A DNA stretch of 22,703 nucleotides. Origin: Lingula anatina. Lineage: Eukaryota > Brachiopoda > Lingulata > Lingulida > Lingulidae. The position numbers and the translations under genes were made by a program. This document shows, one piece after another, positions 1-10,800 of this stretch; position 1 is the first letter of the stretch; every line of letters begins with the position of its first letter. The stretch spans positions 228,436 to 251,138 of the forward strand of contig NW_019773537.1 of assembly GCF_001039355.2 (NCBI RefSeq), written 5' to 3'. Under the pieces are notes generated by a model. That model saw only the letters and a program-made list of their open reading frames with translations, had not been told where the DNA came from and ran no database searches.

Positions 1-170
1 CATGTAAAGTTAAATATCTTACCAACAGTACAGTATAAGATGGCACCATATGATATAAACATGTGGAGTTAAATATCTTACCAACAGTACAGTATAAGAT
101 GGCACCATATGATATAAGCATGTGGAGTTAAATATCTTACCAACAGTACAGTATAAGATGGCACCATATG
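1..170. repeat. 59-bp tandem repeat spanning a 5' splice site (about 3 copies)
   Basis: Near-identical units start at 1, 60 and 119. On the minus strand each contains the last bases of DHX9 exon 13 (CATATGGTGCCATC...CTGTTG), the donor GTAAGATATTTAAC and a little intron. Possible donors therefore lie at 140-139, 81-80 and 22-21. The array may extend past base 1. Confidence 0.95.
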
Positions 171-282
171 GTCGTGGCAGCACAGATTCAAATCTAACGC
201 TGTAGCCACAACTCACACCAAGGTTTTCTGACCTCTCATTGGCTACTCTTTCTGCAATGGACACTGCGCTGATTCTTCTGGG
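141..282 (-). CDS. DHX9: DHX9 exon 13 (motif Ia onward)
   Basis: Acceptor TTTTTTTCTAG leads into [20 protein letters not shown], then [20 protein letters not shown] and YCTVG. The Gly is split in phase 1 at G|GTAAGA. The exon carries motif Ia (TQPRR) and the [10 protein letters not shown] segment. Its last bases and donor are repeated three times (bases 1-170). The donor at 140-139 is chosen because the protein then follows the family through YCTVG; the other two donors are in different phases. Confidence 0.93.
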
Positions 283-1782
283 CTAGAAAAAAAAGGAATA
301 CAAAATTTTTAACAGACAATGAAATTTTAATTTCTATTTAAAAATAGAAAAAAATTCATACATTTAAGTTAAGAAGACATGGCATTTTGAAAGAAAAACG
401 TTTTTTTTAGCTTTGATATCATTTTTAGACAGATTTTCCTTCATTTTACCACAACCAATTGCATACTATTTAACCAACTTGATTCAAATGAAAATTTTAA
501 TAATCTATCCATGAACAAATTCCTGATCGATAACTCATAATAAATACCACAAACACATAACATGAGTTTTCAGAATTAATTACCTCATCAGTCCCCCTCA
601 CCTCAACCCCCAATTAAGATACAAAGGTTAAGGGAAACCAAAAGTTTATCTTCTAAATGTAAAAAAGTACTCAATTATTTTTTTGAAAAAATAAGAGCAC
701 ATTTTGAGGGCAATCACATGAGCACAGTTTATATATACTCAAAGTTAAATAAAACTAGCAGAAACAGTGCAGTAAGGACTCAACAGATATTTGAATTCAG
801 TATAAACTATATCCTAGCTGGTCTGACCTATAGTTGTAAGAGTAATTTGTAACACCTTAGGTTTTTGCCGGTGTCTCTGTCATGAAACATAGTGCCTAAA
901 CAGCAAATGATTAAAACTATAATCTGATACTGGATATTGTGTAGTGGTGACTCACAACACTCAAAGGTTAAACATATAAAACCAACCAACAGAGAGAATT
1001 TTCACTGTCACACAGACAGAAGGTATGTACATGTAATAATATGTTATTTTGTTATCAATCCTGTTGCACTGGTTTATGATATCTGTCAAATTCTAATCCC
1101 CCCTCAAAACTTATCGCAATTGTCGTAAATCTGTGGTAATCAAAGTCCATGACTATCCTATACCAACAATCACAAACAGGTAATGATATGCTGATATGTC
1201 ATGTGCTATTAATAGTAATAGGGATTTCCACTTTGAAAAAATCTGAAAGTAGTGATTTTAAAACATTTTGCTTGGGAGTGTTATAAAATTTACACATTAT
1301 AGTATAAAATATTCAGACACTTAATGAAGACTCCAGATGTGAACAGCCACAAGACTGAAAGTTATGTCACTTAAAAACCAGCAGTGGTGAGGACCTCTGT
1401 TTAAAAAGAACTTTAGCACAAATTTGGGTCATTCAACCAAGTTGATATCTCAGTTTAACATTTTAGTAAGTTGCAGCACAAACCAAACACTGCATGGACA
1501 CACCTTCAGACTAAACTGTAGCAGACCGTTTAGCAAAGAAAGACAGGCAAAAAGCAAGGTGAGTTTTTTTTCCACTGCTTGTAGGTCTAACTGTTGATAC
1601 ACCTGTTAAAGACCAGGTGTTATACTGTAGGAGAGGATAAAACTCTATGAACTAATTATTTACTTTAAGAAATGTATGGAGATAATGGTTTAGCCAAATA
1701 TTATGTCACTTTTAAGTGACAGTGAATGGTCAATCCCTATTTCAATCCTTATGTGCACTACTGTAACTGTATATTTTTATGC

Positions 1783-1816
<34 letters not shown>

Positions 1817-4800
1817 TGAGAGCTAGGAGAGTCCAGGTGTGTGTGATTTATAGGCAAAAAATTATTGTAAGACTGTATCTTGTTTGCTACTGAATAAAAT
1901 ATATACTAAAAAATAATGCTGACAATGAAATGGGATAACATGCTTTTAGTGGATTCATATACGATGGCGTCATTTTGTTCCACCTCCAGGGATGAAAAAG
2001 GATATGTTTTAGTAGCATTGGTTAGTTTATTTTTAGACATAATAATAATAATAATAATAATTATATTTATTTATAGTCTAAAATCCAACATGTGTTCAGT
2101 AGACTTTACAAAAATTATAAATTTCAAATTAAAAGAAAAATATTGCTAATGGTTATAAGATGAAAAAATTAAAAAGGATATATAGAATGGATAAAAAAAA
2201 GGGTAAATTTAAAACTATGACTAAGAACAGTTTTTCTTAAGAAGTTAAAAATAATATTGTTTAAAAAGGTGGGTTTTTAGTTCCTTTTTAAAATGTCCAG
2301 GATCCACAATTTGTCTAAGACTGATGGGTAAAATATTCCATTCTTTTGGTGCTGCAAATTTAAAAGCTTTATCACCGTATGATACTAATCTTGCCTTATA
2401 AGCCTTAAGAAGAAGGTGATCACCTGATCTGAGATTTCTTGATGGCACGTAGTGTAAAACAAGCTCATTTAAATAAGAAGGTGCAAGTTTATAAAATGCT
2501 GCATGTGCAAATGTTAAAAGTTTGAATAAAATGCATGCTCGGACAGGGAGCCAGTGCAACATCATTAAAACAGGAGTAATATGGTTGTCTTTTGGAGTGC
2601 GGGTCAGTAGGCGAGCAGATATATTCTGTACAGGCTGTAGCCGTTTGACTTGTTCCTCTGAAGATCCATAAAGAAGGGAGTTGCAGAAATCAAGTCTTGG
2701 TGTAACCAGGGCATGTATAACTGTTGCTGTAGCAGAGTCGGTCAAATGTTTTCGTAAGGAACCAATGTTTCTAATATTGAACATACATGTTTTAGATACA
2801 TTAGAAATTTGCCTGTTCATGGACAATGTACTGTCAAAATAAACTCCCAGATTTTTGGCGTGAGATGAGACTTGTACCACGCTGGCACCTATTGACATGC
2901 TAAGACTGCGGGCAATGTTTTTATTGTGTGGTTGAGATATTACTAGGAATTCAGTTTTTTCGTCGTTGATCTTGAGTTTGTTTCTGATCATCCACCCCCT
3001 TATGTCAGAAATACACTTGGCTATTTTAGTAATTGATGATTCAGGGTTTCTAATATTGCAAGATGTGTAAAACTGAGTGTCATCAGCATAAATGTGATAA
3101 CCAATCTCATGAAAACGAAGGATTGCACCAAGCGGTAAAGTATAAATACAAAATATGAGTGGTCCTAACACACTGCCTTGTGGAACACCAAAGACAAGTT
3201 GAGCTAATTCAGAGAGAACTCCGTCCACGCATACTTGTTGTGATCTGCCTGTGAGGTAAGAACGGAAAAGATTTAGGGCTGTATCTTTTATCCCAACAGT
3301 TTCTTCCAAAAATGACAGCAGTACCTGATGATCAACAGTGTCAAATGCGGCCGATAGGTCCAAGAGAACAAGTAACACAGCGGAGTGACTGTCGACCGCA
3401 CAAAGCAAATCATTCTTAATTCTAAGGAGTGCTGACTCGGTGCTATGGTTCACCTTGTATGCCGACTGCATTTTCTCAACCAAGTTATTTGCATCTAAGT
3501 GATTGAACAATCTTGTGGCGATCACACACTCTACCACTTTAGACAGAAATGACAAATTAGATACAGGTCGATAATTTTGCAAGAATCCTGCATTTAGGTT
3601 AGGCTTTTTCAGTAGTGGACGGATAATTGCAGACTTAAACAATTGAGGAAAATTCCCGGTTTTAAAGCAAATGTTTACAGTGTGAGTTATGAGACCAATA
3701 ATTGCAGGGAGAATCTGGGAGAGCAGTGTTGTCGGCATAGGGTCAAGGAGGCATGATGTCTTCTTAGATCTAGAAATGATTTTTGTCACCTCGTCTTCCG
3801 TTGCTTCTTCAAAGGCAGTAAGTAAGAGTGAAGGCTTCGGGAGAAGATGAGAGATCGGGGGATGTAATGGTGTTGCAACTGTCTGTTCTAATGATTCAAG
3901 TTCGCCATATATTTTACTGATTTTTGCGATGTAGAAAGATCCCATGCTGCCAGCTAGGTCTTTCAAAGACGTTGAGGGTGGGTGCGCTACACGTTTGTTC
4001 TTACCCATGAGACTATTAACAGTTGTAAACAATGCGTTTTGGTCACTGTCACACGCGTCTATCATCTCTGAATAATAAGTTTCCTTAGCTTTTTTGATAA
4101 GTTGGTTAACACGGTGACACTCCTCCTTGTAGCGCTGGTGGTGAATGGTTAATTTGCTTCTTCGCCACAGATTTTCTGCCTGTCTGCGATCCCTCTTTGC
4201 AGCAAGAATATCATCATTAATCCATGGTTGAAGGTCTCTCTGAACCAGGGTTTTTGCTTTCAAAGGTGCCAACTTGTCCAATGACTGGGACAAAATTTGA
4301 ACTTGCTTCTACTGACTGTTGAATGTCTGGAGATATCCATGTTTCGACCATGCAAACAATGTCAGTGTTATTTTCGTTGATGTAATCCCGTATAATAGCT
4401 TCCTTGTTGCGCACTGATCGGCAGTTCATTAGGGCTAGCTTTACTAATGGTACACTGTTTTTGTCAAGCAAAGGCACATTTATTAAGTTTTTAGATTGTG
4501 CTCCTGTTTAACTGTGAGTAAGACCAGTTTTTGGTATTATCTGGGATTCTTTGTTGGGTGAGTAAATTGCTTTAATAGGCTTCCTACGACTGATTCCACC
4601 TCGTTGGCCTCTAATTTTTCTGTTGATGTTCAGGCCTGTAATTAGTGTCCAGAGATGTTCAGGTAGGATATATTTCCTCTGGGCATGGATACAAAGTATA
4701 GGTGGTCCCTTCCATATTTGTGCTTGATGGTGTCATTAATTCTGCTTTCCCCAGGGCACATTGTCACAGGCAAGTCAGGAATGAGCAGTGTTGAGCAAAT

Positions 4801-7800
4801 ATACAGGATAAATGCACTCAGCATCAGAAATAGCAGCATATGTCTGACTATGTGAGATTCAGTAGATATAAAATGTCACAAAATGTTCATCAAATCCTTG
4901 ACAAGTGGAAGGCAGGCTGATACACAACAGTCCTGGACACTTTAGAAAGCTTCAGTCCAAAAAACTAAAACATAAGCTCATTTCACACAGAGAAATTGCT
5001 GAAAAATCTAAGAGCCACAAACAGCCAGGTCAGCACAGTAAAGTGGCGCCCTCACGTATGTCTTACATGTCTTTTAATAAATAAAATCAACAAAAAATTG
5101 CTAGCTAATCTACCCCAGTGTGTGATGCATTCACTTTAAACATGTATTAGAACAGGAGACAACCTATTCTGAATCAAATTTTTTTGTTTTCATTTCCATA
5201 TATACCAAACACTAACTTCAGATTTTAAATAAATCTATGCATTTTTTTCCAAATTACTATAAACAAACAAAACCTTTCTCAATTGTTGACATATCACACC
5301 TGAAACACCAATGTGACAGTTGAGAAAACCTGCCATGCCTAATTAAAATAGGAAGGGGATTTTTTTTTGGTTTATGAAACTGAAATGAAGGTGTTTTTTC
5401 CAGCACATAGGGCAACAGGGAAATCACCCGATCAAAGAAAAATTAATGTGAGTATAACAGGTCACAAATCAACCTAACTTTATTGTTGACCTCTCTTGCA
5501 GTTATTTAATTGACCAGACATGGATTACCTTACCACTGACAGTACTGGATTATATGGCAAGTGCGATAGTTTACAAGAAGTACATGATAAGTTGCTCACA
5601 AGAATAAAAGATGAGCTTACAACTGATGACTTTAAAAATATCAAACAACATCTAAGGAAGCCATTAGGGGCTAGTGTATCAGAAGAAAATGACAAGCTGG
5701 CACTTCTCAATCGCCTTGAAGAAAAAAGAATCATCACTTTGGGAAATTATGATGCCCTTAAGAAGCTGCTCAAGAATGCTGAATGCCCCAGATTATGTGA
5801 TACCATTAAGGAGGCTGAAAAACGCATTCAACGATTAGAAAAAAGGATCAGGAAAAAAAGAAAAAAAGACATGCAAGGTTGGTGTTAATTAGTTAGATGA
5901 CTTTAAGACATGCAAGGTTAGTGTTAATTAGTTAGATGACTTAAAGACATGCAAGGTTGGTGTTAATTATTTAGATGACTTAAGTTAAAGAACAAGTGTC
6001 TTGAATACATGCTTACAGTCAGGCATAAAATTGAGAAATTAAAAAGACATACCTGAAGGGTGAAATTCATGATGTGGATTTATAATTAATATTGTTTTCA
6101 TAACTCGCTGTGCTCACAAGAAGTAATTTTTTTATGATGGAACCATGAAATTGCAGTTTAGGTAATAAATATGGGGATAAATCTTTTAGACAGCAAGTTG
6201 ACTAGTTTGGTGGGTTTAACAAATGGTTTATTTCTGTACTCTGGTTACAATACTATGCTCAGTTCACTTCGTTCTCCTGTCTATAGCTTTCTCAATCTCT
6301 GCCTTCAACCTGGCACCCTTAGCTCGTGTTCCCTCAACTGCCTTCCTTCACTCCAATTCTCTCAACTGCCTGTTATGGTCAGTTCCTATATTTTTATCTA
6401 TTTTACATGGATCAGAATCAGAATCANGTTATATAAGAGGGTTGTAGTTGCCTTCTGTATATCTGAAACATAATTGTTTGAGGAGGCTTGACACTTGGTT
6501 CACTTGTCCCATTTTATATAGGATTGCTTGTATCTCAGAAATGGATGGAGGTTTGAAGCTGAATTTGCTACATACATACATATATTTACCTAGTCCACAC
6601 AGTTGCTACATTTCTATTTTTAATTGTTCACAATGCGATAAAGTAACTAACACTAACTGAGTTTGAGACTGAACATTTGAATAGTGGGGTGAGGTAAATG
6701 GAATTTGGTGACTTGTGTGTAGGGTGTAGCTAACCCTTTGTTAAATTGGTATTCATCCCTACAGCTAGGAGGTAGTGTTTAAGAGCATTCATGAAGTGGG
6801 TCCTTGTGACTACAGTGCCATTTTGTTGAAGAAAAAGCTTGCTGCGAGAGCTATGTGGCTGCATATTGTAAAATAAGGATATGAAATGAAAAGACTTCAA
6901 AATAAACTTTTTATTGAAAAATGTATGCAACATGTTGGTTTATCTTGGTCAGTCAGAATTAAGATAACCAAATCTCTGCCCCCCTCCCCCAATTCCCATC
7001 CTTAAGAAAAATGGATGTAAAAGTTTTCTTCTATAACTACACATTTTATCAAAGTCAAACACCAATAGTAAATATATAATATGTCATTCATACAAGTAAC
7101 AGTTAAATTTTATTTCAGTTCTTCATGCTAAAATGCATGTCAAGTACTGGGAAACAAAAGAGATAGCCAAAAAGGCAGACAAGTGTTTTACAAGAGAAAT
7201 GCTTCAAGACCTGGCTCAATTCAAAAGGGCAGCTGACTCTTTCATCAAAAGAGGGGCACATTTAATCAAGCTCATTGAAGGTTGTGTGGAGTGTGTGTTA
7301 ATGTTTGATGCTGCAGAGAAGTTACAAAGTTTCTGGACAGAGTACAAGTCTGGGGATTTATCTAAGTTTCTGACAAATGAGTACATCACCCAAGAACTTG
7401 AAGAGATGGAGGGAGAAGAGCTGTATATGGATGTATACATTAGTGAACAAGAGTTGGCTATAGCCTGGGATTTCTTCACAAAACCAGGTATATTTTGCTC
7501 TCAAAGCAACAGGCTACCTGCATCTATAAGCATGTACATTTTGAGCAGTCTTCAGAAAACAGTATTTTTTATAATAATGCAATGTAGGTTATTTAATAAC
7601 TAAAAAAAAAATTAACTACAACTAATTTAATTCTTAGATGCACACTGTAGCTAAGATCTGAAAAATAATTTTCTTTGTATTAGCTTTTCTACAAGTATAC
7701 CACTAAGGAACTTTGTACTGAATAAACCAATATTCTAAAATTGATTGGAATACTAAAAATAATTATCTTTGTATTAGCTTTTCTACAAGTATATCACTTA

Positions 7801-10800
7801 GGAACTTTGTAATGAATAAACTAATATTTTAAAGTTAATTGGAATACTAAACAATAACAAATGAAAATTCAGAATAAACATACATTTTAACAATCACCAA
7901 TAAGGTGATATATATTTGATAACATTCATGTTTTTATAATCAGTATGACAAAAATGCACTTTCCAATATATCAACTATCAATCCTTTCTTGTAGGAGAAC
8001 CAGAAACCCAAACCAATATAGAATTGCCCTCTACATCTGGCAGTCAAATAAAGCAAGAGAGGCCATTGACTATTAGGCAAAATATTAAAGTGGAACTTGG
8101 AACAGTACATTATCAAAAGAGTTACCACATCATGAAGTCAGAAAAAGAAACTTCTGCAATGGTAATTTATATATAGGAATCAAATTAAACATTTTTTTAT
8201 TGTTAAAATTTCAATTTTCAATTTTTTATAGTTGAAAAGCCAAATCATCTTAATAAAATATTTAATCCTTTGCAAGAAAATCATGTATTAAGTATCTTGA
8301 GTGTACAATCATATCTTCCTACACTGACCACTTTTCTCACAAGTATTTTTTAATATTTTAGTGTGAAGTTTGGGGATCCATATTTGCACACATATCAACC
8401 CGTGTGTCATGCACTTGGAAGGAGTTAGCTTTACATTTAAAGTTTACTGCGGAAGATACACAAGCCATTGTGTCCCAGCACCCTAATGAAGAAGAAGCAC
8501 AGTGTTTAGAATGCTTAGAAAGTTTCCTAGAGAGGAACTATGACCAACCTGTTGAACAAATCACAGCACATCTGCTTACTGCTTTGTACACGATGCATCA
8601 ACAAACATTTGCTGGTGAGAAATACACTTCGGTTAAATATAACTGATTTTTCAATTATTCAGAAATATATAAACTAAACAGTTACACATGTCCCAGAGTG
8701 TATCACTTTATGTACTCTGAATTCTTTTAGTGATAGTTTTTTCTTTCATTTTGGTTATTTATTTTTATTATATACAAAATCAAACACTATGTCATCAATT
8801 GCGACTTGGGGAAAAACTATTATTAGTATACACATTAATTATATTTTTCAGTTTTATACATGAAACGTCTGCAACTAATTTTTTTATAGCCATCTACATT
8901 ACTTACAGAGACTGTGGCTGATCTGCTAACAATGGAAGGTCTCCCAGTATGTCATGAACTTATTCAAAGACCAGTGGTGTGTGACACCTTGTCCTCTGAT
9001 GCTAGTTATAAAGACTATCAGAAATATGACTCTGGTGAGGACAATGACAGTATCAACAGTGAAATATGTCTTGGAAACACAATAAGTAATTCAGGTAAAA
9101 AATTTTTAAAGTGACTTTTACCTAATTAAGACATATTTTCATATAGAGCTTTTAAACTCAAACATGCCCATAGAAAACGTCACACTTGTCAGTTGTTTAT
9201 CTCCACTTTACAATGTATATTGAGACTATAAATTCATGAAACAGAAAAAGGATTCACAAATACATAACTATAAGATATGAGAACATGAAAGATTTAACTG
9301 TGTTGTTTTCAAAATGATGAAAACTTGACTGTCTTATTTAATTTCACTGATTGGAATATATTGTAGTGTATTAGCCTACATATAATATATCAGTAACAAA
9401 ATGAATATTCAATATAAACACATTTTTAACAACCATCAACCAGGTGATATATATTTGATAACATTAATGTTTTCAAAAGCAGTTTAATAAATATGCACTT
9501 TCATATCTTTCACCTATCAATCCTTTGTTTTAGGAGAACCAGAAATCCAAACATGTTATGGTGCATCAGTTAATGGAATCCAAAAAATTTTTTTTTCAGA
9601 TGAAAACGAGTGTCAGAAAGAAAAAAGCTGTCATGCACCAATAAAAGATGGAGATAAAAAACTCCCAGAACAAAGTGCTAACACTGAGAACAATGCTGAT
9701 GGGTATGGAGAGGGAAATCGAGGTAATGAAGAAGCTGATCATCATGACAGTGAAGTTGATGAAACTTTAGAGACTTTGAATTATGAACAAAGCTCTGAAA
9801 ATGAAGAATCACTCCATGTAGCAAAGCTCCAGTCTTTGCTTTCATCAGAAACCCCCCCAGAGGACAAGAGACATGTGGAGGATATTGTAAAACTGCTAGA
9901 ACTTTCTCCAGAACTATTTACAAAACTCAACAAAGTTGAACAGAAAAAGCTTGCTTCCATGCTTCTTTGTGTAGGCTGTGATTCAAATGAAAATGCTAAA
10001 AGGTGCAGAAATTTGAAGCAAAATATTTTAAAACTTGCCTCCCCAAAACATAAAGCTTTCACTAGTCTTCTAAAAACAGAGCTGTTGGAACTGTTACATA
10101 ATGCTGAAGGAGAAAATACATTACACTTAAGTGAAAACTGGAAACTTCTGTCACAAACACCTAAAACAGAACTCAAAACCTGGCTAGTCATTGCAGAAAT
10201 CTTTATCAAGCAACTTCGTAAGAATGAAAAAAAGACAAAAATTTTGAAAATACTTGCTAGAAATCAAACCTTGCTGAAGCTCGTTCTTCAACAAATCAAA
10301 ATGCTTCCCAATGAAGATGGGAGAGATACACTGAAAAATTTAGTCTTTGACCTGGATAAACACTGCAGTGGTAGAGGAGTTGGTCTTGCTGTCTATTGTC
10401 TATTGTTACATGACTATCAGAGACAGGACCTACACACATACAATAACACCTCAGAGCAGTCAGAATGTATGAAAATCATAGCTGAGGGTAGGGGGACGTC
10501 TGAAGAAGTGCTCAAACAACTTTACCAAACCCACAAATCCAGAAACCTGTCAGCAGTAGAGAGGACATTGTTTCTGAATGTGCTGTCACAGCATGTAGAG
10601 ATCCACAGATACCAGTGGTACATGTATAACACAGTTGACATAGTTGCAAAAGAAAATGCTGTAATTCTGTTGCAATATTTCTTAACAAGCAATAACACCA
10701 CTGACTCAGAGCAGTCAAAATGTATGCAAATCTTAGCCAAGGATAAATACACATCTGAAGAAGTCCTCAAACAACTTTACCAGACAGACAATGCCAGAAC

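Larger units (their letters stand above)
2038..5057 (-). mobile_element. Non-LTR retrotransposon (LINE), CR1/L2-like, internally deleted
   Basis: Running on the minus strand, the element has a putative 5' region (5057 to about 4500), an endonuclease remnant (4477-4217), a long reverse transcriptase ORF (4293-2245), an AT-rich 3' end with ATAAATAAATATAATT and an (ATT)n tail at 2063-2038. A short microsatellite tail rather than poly(A) is typical of the CR1/L2 group. The 3' boundary is clear. The 5' boundary near GAGGGCGCCAC (about 5057) is a guess, and no convincing target-site duplication was found. The element is inserted in the DHX9 intron, antisense to the nested gene and in the same sense as DHX9. 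Confidence 0.85.

Noticed and set aside
937-1128. 63-residue plus-strand open frame
   Set aside because: No domain, AT-rich intronic context, no splice or initiation support.
6171-6660. Overlapping plus-strand frames of 70-100 residues around the N at 6427
   Set aside because: They lie inside intron 1 of the nested gene, have low-information composition and no recognisable domain, and the N makes part of the translation unreliable.
6730-6933. 67-residue minus-strand frame
   Set aside because: Short, no homology recognised and no flanking splice sites consistent with DHX9.
8890-8908. Upstream acceptor TTTATAG at 8883-8889 for nested exon 5
   Set aside because: Phase 1 from exon 4 would reach a TGA within the new exon; the acceptor ending at 8908 keeps the frame open.
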